DNA from: Archivesica marissinica
Lineage: Eukaryota; Mollusca; Bivalvia; Venerida; Vesicomyidae
Length of the DNA stretch: 64,000 nucleotides
Direction: 5' to 3'
Assembly: GCA_014843695.1 (NCBI GenBank)
Contig: CM026387.1
Coordinates: forward strand, 75,218,243 to 75,282,242
Under the pieces are notes generated by a model, which was not told the DNA's origin, ran no database searches, and saw only the letters and a list, made by a program, of their open reading frames with translations. The position numbers and the translations under genes are program-made. The stretch's first letter is position 1. Each line of letters begins with the position of its first letter. Positions 1 through 12,500 of this stretch are shown piece after piece.

Positions 1-335
1 TACCTCCCTTGCCAGATAAAGCCTGATTTATTACAATATGTGAATAGATCCTTTGTTTTTACTGTTGTGCCCTAACCAGATGTTGCGATATGATAAATGT
101 GATTTTATCAAAAACGCGTTCATTAAGTGATAACATTATTTTACAAATAAGAACCCATTGCATATACTGTTAGAGATCTGTCGAGATATAGTAATTTAAT
201 AATCAGTAGAAGCGATAGTGGGATAACATTGCTAGCATGTTGTGCAAAGGAAACAACGGTAAAAACAGAGGGAAACACTTAATAGGTCCTATCTACTTTT
301 ATGGAGTATTCAGGGGCAGTAACTGACCGATGTCT
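1..335 (+). repeat. Dispersed repeat, second copy at 30580-30935
   Basis: This stretch (parkin intron 8) matches 30580-30935 in the same orientation, sharing landmarks such as agataaag, tcctttgttt, ctgttgt, gatgttgcg, gcatgttgtgcaaagg and gtattcaggggcagtaac. No terminal repeats or coding capacity are visible. It is an interspersed element of unknown class. Confidence 0.7.
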
Positions 336-422
336 CTCATTTATTACCCATCAGCTTTACACGCAATATGCGACAGATCACAGGAACAAGTGCTTACGTA
401 TGTCGTGTACAGCTGCCCTTAC

Positions 423-557
423 CCGACAAGTCCTACACTGTACGTGTCTCGCATTGTCTTCTATTACAATACCCTCACCACAGCCCGTATTCGGACACAG
501 TATTCCTCCAGACTGTAATAAACATTCCTCGGCACCAAAATCCTTGTAACGTTCGTA
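423..557 (-). CDS. PRKN: Parkin exon 8, RING1-IBR junction
   Basis: 135 nt, phase 0 at both ends; acceptor tattgcag, donor GTAAGG. Encodes YERYKDFGAEECLLQ, ILCPNTGCGEG and HVQCRTCR, matching human YQQYGAEECVLQMGG, CPRPGCGAG and the first IBR cysteines. Following exons (rest of IBR, RING2 with the catalytic Cys) are not found in 1-422 and should be outside the window. Confidence 0.93.
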
Positions 558-3500
558 CTGCAATACATACATACAATTGTATGAATAGCTTGGATATTGC
601 AGAAATCTTATAGAACTCAATGAATACGGTGAATGGGGAGTTGCTAGGAGCACATACATAACTCAATGAATACATAGAATCAACACTGGTATCATACCGG
701 ATCATTGCCCAGTAGTTTCAAGTGTTTTGTATCCATACCGAATCATTGCCCAGTAGTTTGAAGTGATGTGTTTCCATACCTGTTCATTGTCCAGTAGTTT
801 GAGGTGATGTGTTTCCATACCTGTTCATTGCCCAGTAGTTTGAAGTGATGTGTTTCCATACCTGTTCATTGTCCAGTAGTTTGAAGTGATGTGTTTCCAT
901 ACCTGTTCATTGTCCAGTAGTTTAAAGTGATGTGTTTCTATACCTGATCATTGTCCAGTAGTTTGCAGTGATGTGTTTTCATACCTGTTCATTGCCCAGT
1001 AGTTTGAAGTGATGTGTTTACATACCTGTTCATTGTCCAGTAGTTTGAAGTGATGTGTTTCCATACCTGTTCATTGTCCAGTAGTTTGAAGTGATGTGTT
1101 TCCATACCTGTTCATTGTCCAGTAGTTTAAAGTGATGTGTTTCCATACCTGTTCATTGTCCAGTAGTTTAAAGTGATGTGTTTCCATACCTGACCATTGC
1201 CCAGTAGTTTGAAGTGATGTGTTTCCATACCTGTTCATTGTCCAGTAGTTTGAAGTGATGTGTTTCCATACCTGTTCATTGCCCAGTAGTTTGAAGTGAT
1301 GTGTTTCCATACCTGTTCATTGTCCAGTAGTTTAAAGTGATGTGTTTCCATACCTGACCATTGCCCAGTAGTTTGAAGTGATGTGTTTCCATACCTGTTC
1401 ATTGTCCAGTAGTTTAAAGTGATGTGTTTCCATACCTGTTCATTGTCCAGTAGTTTAAAGTGATGTGTTTCCATACCTGTTCATTGTCCAGTAGTTTGAA
1501 GTGATGTGTTTCCATACCTGTTCATTGTCCAGTAGTTTGAAGTGATGTGTTTCCATACCTGTTCATTGTCCAGTAGTTTGAAGTGATGTGTTTCTATACC
1601 TGATCATTGCTCAGTAGTTTGAAGTGATGTGTTTCCATACCTGTTCATTGTCCAGTAGTTTGAAGTGATGTGTTTCCATACCTGTTCATTGTCCAGTAGT
1701 TTGAAGTGGTGTGTTTCCATACCTGTTCATTGCCCAGTAGTTTGAAGTGATGTGTTTCCATACCTGACCATTGCCCAGTAGTTTGAAGTGATGTGTTTCC
1801 ATACCTGACCATTGCCCAGTAGTTTGAAGTGGTGTGTTTCCATACCTGTTCATTGCCCATTAGTTTGCAGTGATGTGTTTCCATACCTGACCATTGCCCA
1901 GTAGTTTGAAGTGATGTGTTTCCATACCTGTTCATTGCCCAGTAGTTTGAAGTGATGTGTTTCCATACCTGTTCATTGCCCAGTAGTTTGAAGTGATGTG
2001 TTTCCATACCTGTTCATTGCCCAGTAGTTTAAAGTGATGTGTTTCCATACTTGACCATTGCCCAGTAGTTTGAAGTGATGTGTTTCCATACCTGTTCATT
2101 GTCCAGTAGTTTGAAGTGATGTGTTTCCATACCTGTTCATTGCCCAGTAGTTTGAAGTGATGTGTTTCTATACCTGACCATTGCCCAGTAGTTTGAAGTG
2201 ATGTGTTTCCATACCTGTTCATTGCCCAGTAGTTTAAAGTGATGTGTTTCCATACCTGTTCATTGTCCAGTAGTTTAAAGTGATGTGTTTCTATACCTGA
2301 TCATTGTCCAGTAGTTTGAAGTGATGTGTTTCCATACCTGTTCATTGCCCAGTAGTTTGAAGTGATGTGTTTCCATACCTGTTCATTGTCCAGTAGTTTA
2401 AAGTGATGTGTTTCCATACCTGACCATTGCCCAGTAGTTTGAAGTGATGTGTTTCCATACCTATTCATTGTCCAGTAGTTTGAAGTGATGTGTTTCCATA
2501 CCTGTTCATTGTCCAGTAGTTTGAAGTGATGTGTTTCCATACCTGTTCATTGCCCAGTAGTTTGAAGTGATGTGTTTCCATACCTGTTCATTGTCCAGTA
2601 GTTTGAAGTGATGTGTTTCCATACCTGACCATTGCCCAGTAGTTTGAAGTGATGTGTTTCCATACCTGTTCATTGTCCAGTAGTTTGAAGTGATGTGTTT
2701 CCATACCTGTTCATTGTCCAGTAGTTTGAAGTGATGTGTTTCCATACCTGTTCATTGCCCAGTAGTTTGAAGTGATGTGTTTCCATACCTGTTCATTGTC
2801 CAGTAGTTTGAAGTGATGTGTTTCCATACCTGACCATTGCCCAGTAGTTTGAAGTGATGTGTTTCCATACCTGTTCATTGCCCATTAGTTTGCAGTGATG
2901 TGTTTCCATACCTGACCATTGCCCAGTAGTTTGAAGTGATGTGTTTCCATACCTGTTCATTGCCCAGTAGTTTAAAGTGATGTGTTTCCATACCTGTTCA
3001 TTGTCCAGTAGTTTAAAGTGATGTGTTTCTATACCTGATCATTGTCCAGTAGTTTGAAGTGATGTGTTTCCATACCTGTTCATTGCCCAGTAGTTTGAAG
3101 TGATGTGTTTCCATACCTGTTCATTGTCCAGTAGTTTAAAGTGATGTATTTCCATACCTGACCATTGCCCAGTAGTTTGAAGTGATGTGTTTCCATACCT
3201 GTTCATTGTCCAGTAGTTTGAAGTGATGTGTTTCCATACCTGTTCATTGTCCAGTAGTTTGAAGTGATGTGTTTCCATACCTGTTCATTGCCCAGTAGTT
3301 TGAAGTGATGTGTTTCCATACCTGTTCATTGTCCAGTAGTTTAAAGTGATGTGTTTCCATACCTGTTCATTGTCCAGTAGTTTGAAGTGATGTGTTTCCA
3401 TACCTGTTCATTGCCCAGTAGTTTGAAGTGATGTGTTTCCATACCTGTTCATTGCCCAGTAGTTTGAAGTGATGTGTTTCCATACCTGTTCATTGCCCAA

Positions 3501-6500
3501 TAGTTTGAAGTGATGTGTTTCCATACCTGTTCATTGCCCAGTAGTTTGAAGTGATGTGTTTCCATACCTGTTCATTGCCCAGTAGTTTGAAGTGATGTGT
3601 TTCGTGAATCAAGGACTCCTCACAACCCACTGAAAACAACAACAATAATCATGCACAACAAATTAAAGAATTCTGGACCATTTCAGTGTATTAATGAACT
3701 AGACAAAGATACAGTAATACAAAACAATGGTAAATGTAATTTATTAATGAATATCGTCGACAAAATCGGAACAATTAGAGCACATACAACCTATTCATTA
3801 CTAATTTCCATTGTTTACTAGGTACAATACTCTAACTCCCAGAATGCATGTGGTAATGGCAAGATGTAACTCCCAGAATGCATGTGGTGGTGGTGACAAG
3901 ATGTAACTCCCAGAATGCATGTGGTGATGGCAAGATGTAACTCCCAGAATGCATGTGGTGATGGCAATATGTAACTCCCAGAATGCATGTGGTGATGGCA
4001 AGATGTAACTCCCAGAATGCATGTGGTGATGGCAAGATGTATTTCCCAGAATGCATGTGGTGGTGGTGACAAGATGTAACTCCCAGAATGCATGTGGTGA
4101 TGGCTAGATGTATCTCCCAGAATGCATGTGGTGGTGGCAAGATGTAACTCCCAGAATGCATGTGGTGGTGGCAAGATGTAACTCCCAGAATGCATGTGGT
4201 GATGGCAAGATGTAACTCCCAGAATGCATGTGGTGGTGGTGACAAGATGTAACTCCCAGAATGCATGTGGTGATGGCAAGATGTAACTCCCAGAATGCAT
4301 GTGGTGATGGCAAGATGTATCTCCCAGAATGCATGTGGCGATGGCAAGATGTAACTCCCAGAATGCATGTGGTGATGGCAAGATGTATCTCCCAGAATGC
4401 ATGTGGTGGTGGCAAGATGTATCTCCCAGAATGCATGTGGTGGTGGCAAGATGTAACTCCCAGAATGCATGTGGTGGTGGCAAGATGTAACTCCCAGAAT
4501 GCATGTGGTGATGGCAAGATGTAACTTCCAGAATACATGTGGTGGTGACAAGATGTAACTCCCAGAATGCATGTGGTGATGGCTAGATGTATCTCCCAGA
4601 ATGCATGTGGTGATGGCAAGATGTAACTCCCAGAATGCATGTGGTGATGGCAAGATGTAACTCCCAGAATACATGTGGTGATGGCAAGATGTAACTCCCA
4701 GAATACATGTGGTGATGGCAAGATGTAACTCCCAGAATGCATGTGGTGATGGCAAGATGTAACTCCCAGAATGCATGTGGTGATGGCAAGATGTAACTCC
4801 CAGAATACATGTGGTGATGGCAAGATGTAACTCCCAGAATGCATGTGGTGATGGCAAGATGTAACTCCCAGAATGCATGTGGTGATGGCAAGATGTAACT
4901 CCCAGAATGCATGTGGTGATGGCAAGATGTAACTCCCAGAATACATGTGGTGATGGCAAGATGTAACTCCCAGAATGCATGTGGTGATGGCAAGATGTAA
5001 CTCCCAGAATGCATGTGGTGATGGCAAGATGTAACTCCCAGAATACATGTGGTGATGGCAAGATGTATCTCCCAGAATGCATGTGGTGATGGCAAGATGT
5101 AACTCCCAGAATGCATGTGGTGATGGCAAGATGTAACTCCCAGAATGCATGTGGTGATGGCAAGATGTAACTCCCAGAATGCATGTGGTGATGGCAAGAT
5201 GTATCTCCCAGAATGCATGTGGTGATGGCAAGATGTAACTCCCAGAATGCATGTGGTGATGGCAAGATGTAACTCCCAGAATGCATGTGGTGATGGCAAG
5301 ATGTATCTCCCAGAATGCATGTGGTGATGGCAAGATGTAACTCCCAGAATGCATGTGGTGATGGCAAGATGTAACTCCCAGAATGCATGTGGTGATGGCA
5401 AGATGTAACTCCCAGAATGCATGTGGTGATGGCAAGATGTAACTCCCAGAATGCATGTGGTGATGGCAAGATGTAACTCCCAGAATACATGTTGGTGATG
5501 ACAAGAAGCATGAACTCACTGGCCATATCTCTGAGCAACTTTCTAAAATGTAAAGAATTGTTGACTTAAATACTGTTTTGAAGAACCAAATAATCTCAAT
5601 GATTCCATTGCAAAATGTGTTTTCGCGATTTCAATTTTCACTAATTTGTAATCTCAAATTATTACTTTCGCATTTTAAAAGTTATTATATTATCGATATA
5701 CATTATTTATCTGATCATGTTGTTGGCAGGTAATCACTACTATAAATAAATTCAATTTTCGTTTATTAAAAACCAATAAAAGGATGAATCTATGTAAGGG
5801 TTTTACATGTAAGTTTCAAAGATTTTTACATTTTTATTAATTCTTCTCTATTCATATTTACTAGTTATTTGCATAAGACATAATTATAACATGACAGTCA
5901 AATCACAATTACAATAAACAAAATTGATAGACGCAGGTGACTATGGAATGTGCAGAGCGTTGTGACAACATTGTGTTTCAAAGGATAATAGACATTGAGC
6001 GAGTTATATCGAGCAAACAGTTTGATTACCGCTATTTAACAGTTATAGCAAACAGTTATAGCATGCATGTTGGGGACACATTTTATTGTTATACAACTAA
6101 CCTATAGAGAGAAATGTTTGAATCTGTATGAAGTGAGACATCGTTTTTGTTACATTTGAAAATGCCAAAATAAGCTTTAGACAAGAACTGAGATATTTTA
6201 GCGATTTTTATATTCACGATCAGAGGCTCTTGCGAATATAGCGAAAATATTCATCTCATGAAACAAAATTTGCTGTACAAGCGAATACATACCAATTACT
6301 TGATAACGGATCTAATTAGAATTTTATATTTTCATTAGAATCTGCTTTTACCTGGACAAGACAATGAATATCCGATGTTGGGATCTTCCACAAATGACTT
6401 CTGATCCAATGAAATGCGAGCGTAGGATATAAAGCATTCTATGCATATCACATGTTTATCTGTGCACGGGTAAACAATCACAGGGGAGCTGAAACAAATA

Positions 6501-9500
6501 ATCTCCTTACAAAGCATGCCTACGAAATCACTGGACGTAAAAGGGAACACTTCAAAGCTCCGAATGTTTTGTGCTAAAGGGACCTTTCTTTTACTTTCTG
6601 AAGAAAGGTAGGGATCATAGTTCATGTATTAGTGAAAACAAGTGAATGAAGTATTGCCATGCAGTACAAACTCCCCCACAGGGCAGCAGCAATAAAGTAG
6701 TGTGTGTGCATACCTGGAAGTATGAAAGCAAATCATGTGAACTTACACAAAAATGGGTGCATAGTTGATTGAAACCCAAGATCAGGTATATAAATATAAG
6801 AGTTTACCCATAATGTGATTGATATTCTGCCATTTTTTCCGGGCTGTTCTTATCACCATAAGAAATCATGTTTCACTAAATTTAGGATTATACAAATTGA
6901 AATAATTGTGTGTGGGGGGGGGGGGGTCCGGAAGGGGTAATAACACATCAGGGTGAAGATTAGTGCCAAATTATTTGAAAGTAAATCCTACAATGAATGG
7001 TCAAATTATGCTATTGACAACTTCAATATATCGATAATTGACCATTAACCGTTACAGAGCAGACAACATAGTCTAACACTAATTGACCTTTAATCTCTAA
7101 AGGTGACATTGATCTTTGGAGTAGGGTCCTGATGCAACATGTCAACTTGATGTGGCAAACATTTGTGCGTAGTTATTTTAAGATGATTCACAATTCCTGA
7201 AAAAGCTGGACACGAAATAGACTAATATATGACCTTGAACCTCCAAGTGTGACCATGACATTTGGAACATCGACACAATTATGCTGTTGACAACTTCAAT
7301 ATATCAATAATTGAAAGTTAACCTCTGAGTGACCTCTACCTTTGGTCTAGGGACCTGGGTCTTGGATGCGACACATTATCTTAATATAGTGAACATTTGT
7401 ATCAAAATTATTGCACAATCTTCTCATCCAGAATAGTTACAGAGGCTGAGCGGACACTATATTTGACATTAACCTCTTAAATAAATGTGGCCTTGACCTT
7501 TTGTGATAGAGAACCGGGTGTTGGAGATGTCACGTGACATCGTTCTGATGTGGCGAATATGTGTACCAAGTCATTTTAAAAATCCCATATGTATGTCAAA
7601 ATCACAGCCCAAATACGAAAGTGAGATGGACTGACATACACAGACGGCTGAGGGCAATCCTATAGTCCGTAACCAGTTTCACCGGTATAGGACTAAGAAA
7701 CGTAGTGTACAATCTGTGCACACCAATAGCAAACCAGTGTCGTCTTTTCAGGCTAACAGTGAAATTTGTTTATAATCAAATATCAGAATTAATTAAAATA
7801 CTGATAGGAATATTTGTTTGTACACTGAATACACCGCTCTAACAGTGACTGTTATCTTTCTAAGCTACATGTACCCCATTCTACACAGTGACTTTATCTT
7901 TCTAAGCTACATGTACCACATTCTACACAGTGACTTTATCTTTCTAAGCTACATGTACCCCATTCTACACAGTGACTGTTATCTTTCTAAGCTACATGTA
8001 CCCCATTCTACACAGTGACTTTATCTTTCTAAGCTACATGTACCACATTATACACAGTGACTTTATCTTTCTAAGCTACATGTACCACATTCTACACAGT
8101 GACTTTATCTTTCTAAGCTACATGTACCACATTCTACACAGTGACTTTATCTTTCTAAGCTACATGTACCACATTCTACACAGTGACTTTATCTTTCTAA
8201 GCTACATGTACCACATTCTACACAGTGACTTTATCTTTCTAAGCTACATGTACCACATTCTACACAGTGACTTTATCTTTCTAAGCTACATGTACCACAT
8301 TCTACACAGTGACTTTATCTTTCTAAGCTACATGTACCACATTCTACACAGTGACTTTATCTTTCTAAGCTACATGTACCCCCATTCTACACAGTGACTT
8401 TATCTTTCTAAGCTACATGTACCACATTCTACACAGTGACTTTATCTTTCTAAGCTACATGTACCCCATTCTACACAGTGACTTTATCTTTCTAAGCTAC
8501 ATGTACCCCATTCTACACAGTGACTTTATCTTTCTAAGCTACATGTACCCCATTCTACACAGTGACTTTATCTTTCTAAGCTACATGTACCACATTCTAC
8601 ACAGTGACTTTATCTTTCTAAGCTACATGTACCCCATTCTACACAGTGACTTTATCTTTCTAAGCTACATGTACCACATTCTACACAGTGACTTTATCTT
8701 TCTAAGCTACATGTACCACATTCTACACAGTGACTTTATCTTTCTAAGCTACATGTACCACATTCTACACAGTGACTATCTTTCTAAGCTACATGTACCA
8801 CATTCTACACAGTGACTTTATCTTTCTAAGCTACATGTACCACATTCTACACAGTGACTTTATCTTTCTAAGCTACATGTACCACATTCTACACAGTGAC
8901 TTTATCTTTCTAAGCTACATGTACCACATTCTACACAGTGACTTTATCTTTCTAAGCTACATGTACCCCCATTCTACACAGTGACTTTATCTTTCTAAGC
9001 TACATGTACCACATTCTACACAGTGACTTTATCTTTCTAAGCTACATGTACCCCATTCTACACAGTGACTTTATCTTTCTAAGCTACATGTACCACATTC
9101 TACACAGTGACTTTATCTTTCTAAGCTACATGTACCCCATTCTACACAGTGACTTTATCTTTCTAAGCTACATGTACCACATTCTACACAGTGACTTTAT
9201 CTTTCTAAGCTACATGTACCACATTCTACACAGTGACTTTATCTTTCTAAGCTACATGTACCACATTCTACACAGTGACTTTATCTTTCTAAGCTACATG
9301 TACCCCATTCTACACAGTGACTTTATCTTTCTAAGCTACATGTACCACATTCTACACAGTGACTTTATCTTTCTAAGCTACATGTACCACATTCTACACA
9401 GTGACTTTATCTTTCTAAGCTACATGTACCACATTCTACACAGTGACTTTATCTTTCTAAGCTACATGTACCACATTCTACACAGTGACTGATCTTTCTA

Positions 9501-12500
9501 AGCTACATGTACCACATTCTACACAGTGACTTTATCTTTCTAAGGTACATGTACCACATTCTACACAGTGACTGTATCTTTCTAAGCTACATGTACCACA
9601 TTCTACTTCTACACTGTGACTGTTATCTTTCTAAGCTACATGTACCACATTCTACACAGTGACTATCTTTCTAAGCTACATGTACCACATTCTACACAGT
9701 GACTATCTTTCTAAGCTACATGTACCACATTCTACACAGTGACTGATTGGATGGATATGTTTTTACTGTACAAGCAACACACTCCACACAGTGGCTGCTT
9801 GGTTATTTTACAACAATTATATTAATCACAATCATTGGTGCGGATGAGAGCGTAATGTGGTCATTCGTGTGGGAGGAAACCAAAGTACTCGGAGAAAACC
9901 CACTTGTCCAATCTGGCGACCACCATACCGTCTCACATACTTCCCGGTCCAAGAATCGAACTCAGATTGCATTGGTGAGAAGATAGCGTGCTAACCACTG
10001 CGCTAACATCCTAATTTTCCTTTCTAACGTAAAAGTAACACTATACAATGACTGATTGGACTAAGTTACTAATTTACCTTTCTAATGTACAAATAACACA
10101 CTCTACACAGTGGTTGTTTGGCCGGATATGTTTTAGTGGTACAGACTCTTCCTGCCCGTCATGTCGGCAACATTTAAAGAAAAATTGCTGAAAACAAAAC
10201 ATTAACAATGAGGTATGGGAACATTTACAATGTACTTCCAGTTCAAGTGAATCAATTCTTTGCTATCATCAATTTATTGTGTGTTTTACGTTTATTTATC
10301 GTTGCTACCAGTTGCCCATATGAGCGACGACTCCTGAAGAGATTAGTCATTTTAGATTGTTGGTGCAATGATACAGACAGAGACCCATTCCAGAGTCTCC
10401 TCTGGTTCTTTTACGTGCACGGTGTAAACCACCGACACGAGACCTCGGTTTAACGTTCCATCTGAAAGACTGTTAATTTTATTAGGGTCAGACGGGGGAT
10501 CGAACCTGCGATCCCTGGATTACCAGTGCTACCACTGGACTACAGATCTGTCTGTTTGACCAATTTATCTCTCTCTACCTCTTTCTAAGCATTTAAGAGT
10601 TATTTTTGATAAATCAACCGAGCTGTGAAAACCGCTCTAAACCGGACACACCAGGTGTTGGAACATTGCACCCGTCCGCTCGCCATAGTGTAGTGAGTGG
10701 CAATTGCTTGCGGACGAGTGCTTGTTGGCTTTTGCTCGTCCTGCAGGACGAGTGAACAATTCTGTGACCATTTAATTATAAGAAAATAAACCTTGTTTTG
10801 TTTACTGTCCAAAAAGGTGCAAGAATACCGATGACGCGGTTACCGAGGTTACATTATGTATACATGTACTTACTACTATTAAATTAAGGTGCTGGAAATG
10901 GGTTTATAACATGTCACGGGCCTGGATCCTGTACGGGAGTTTCTTGTGCATTTTGAAATTAATCAAATCGGCACATCCATGGAAAGAATTCGTCCGTTTT
11001 GAGTGAAATACGCACATACAACTTTGCACCATGTTCAACTATACCAGGATGGTATACTATTTTCAATCTGCCCTGAATTTGGCTAATCAATTAATCAATG
11101 AATGAAGCAATCAATGTAGCAATCTTAATACAGCAACACCTGTATTAAGCAGCCAGTTAAGGGAATTACAGTAAGTGGCTGAATAGCACAGGTGGCTGCT
11201 TAATAGAGGTCAAATGTAGAAGTCGTGATAGCGCAGTGGATGCGCATTCGCTTCAGGTGCGAAAGGTCCGGAGTTCGAGCCCTGCTGGAGCCGTTACGAT
11301 TGGGTCCTTAAGCAAGGCATTTAAATTCCACGTTGCCTCTTCTCTCTCCCTCGTGGCAATGGATTCCATCAGGAATGAGATCTCGAGAGTGATTAATATA
11401 AGTTGTAAGACCTTGTTTTGCAATCGAGCGAAAATTATGTTTTATAAACTAAGAGGTCAAATGTATAATATAATTGAAGGAAACAGTTTTTATAAAAGCT
11501 AGTTTTAGCTTCCTACTTGAACCTTTGCATTATGTATGTCGTTGTATGTTATATGTGATTTATATCTTGCAATAAATACTGTTTAAACCAAATGTATAAT
11601 AAAGTAACATATTGGGAATCTGGAAACTGGGGAATAGCTTTTGAAACAATTTTTCAACCCTGCACACCCTGAAAAATCAAACTTTACCTCTAGTCTGGTA
11701 ACTAGTTTAAAATGGATTGCACTTTACATTGTTCCATTCTATTCGCACATAAAACTGCAAGGGTTAGAGTCCAGGCCAATGAAAATTAAAAAAAATAATA
11801 TTTAACTATGTAATACAGAGTTTTGACAAAAATCCAACTGAAATTGCACAAGCTTCTAAAGGAAAATCAACAGACAGAACTACGAAGTGCCATGGAGACT
11901 CATATACCAGGGTTCTAGGGTGATATGGGAGAAGGCCCTGTATACCCACATATTAGCACATAATATTGTTTGTGGAACAATAAAATGGAACCATCAATAG
12001 CTGCAACCAGAAAATATTCTGCTTACATTAAGAATAATGAGTGATTTAATGCTGAGGCATACACAAGTATTTCTTATCATATCTATGACAATGCTCTTAC
12101 TAGGGTAAATGGCAGCTTAATTATGTGCAACTGAACATCTAATAATATTACTTACAGCAATGGTAGTTTTATCACATGTAGTAGACCATGCCATCTCCAT
12201 GGCAACTGAACATCTAATAATACTACTTACAGCAGTGGTAGTTTTATCACATGTAGTAGACCATGCCATCTCCATGGCAACTGAACATCTAATAATATTA
12301 CTTACAGCAGTGGTAGTTTTATCACATGTAGTGCAATGACCGTGCCATCTCCATGGCAACTGAACATCTAATAATACTACTTACAGCAGTGGTAGTTTTA
12401 TCACATGTATTGCAATGACCGTGCCGTCTCCATGGCAACTGAACATCTAGTAATACTACTTACAGCAGTGGTAGTTTTATCACATGTATTGCAATGACCG

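Noticed and set aside
301..549. Plus-strand ORFs opposite parkin exon 8
   Set aside because: Shadows of the antisense parkin exon, with no conserved features.
3841..5500. Idea that the 34-bp array also derives from a parkin exon edge
   Set aside because: catcac and ctggg are shared with exon 7, but the order and spacing do not align well enough to support it.
3832..5538. 568-codon minus-strand ORF
   Set aside because: It runs through a 34-bp tandem repeat in a parkin intron; all three frames are open because the unit lacks stops. No protein family resemblance.
5501..5540. Possible extra parkin exon ending in gtgagt, starting after ttacattttag
   Set aside because: Its translation does not resemble parkin, and exon 6 joins exon 7 in frame without it.
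10600..10812. 70-codon minus-strand ORF in parkin intron 4
   Set aside because: No similarity to parkin, no splice phase fit, and exons 4 and 5 join directly.
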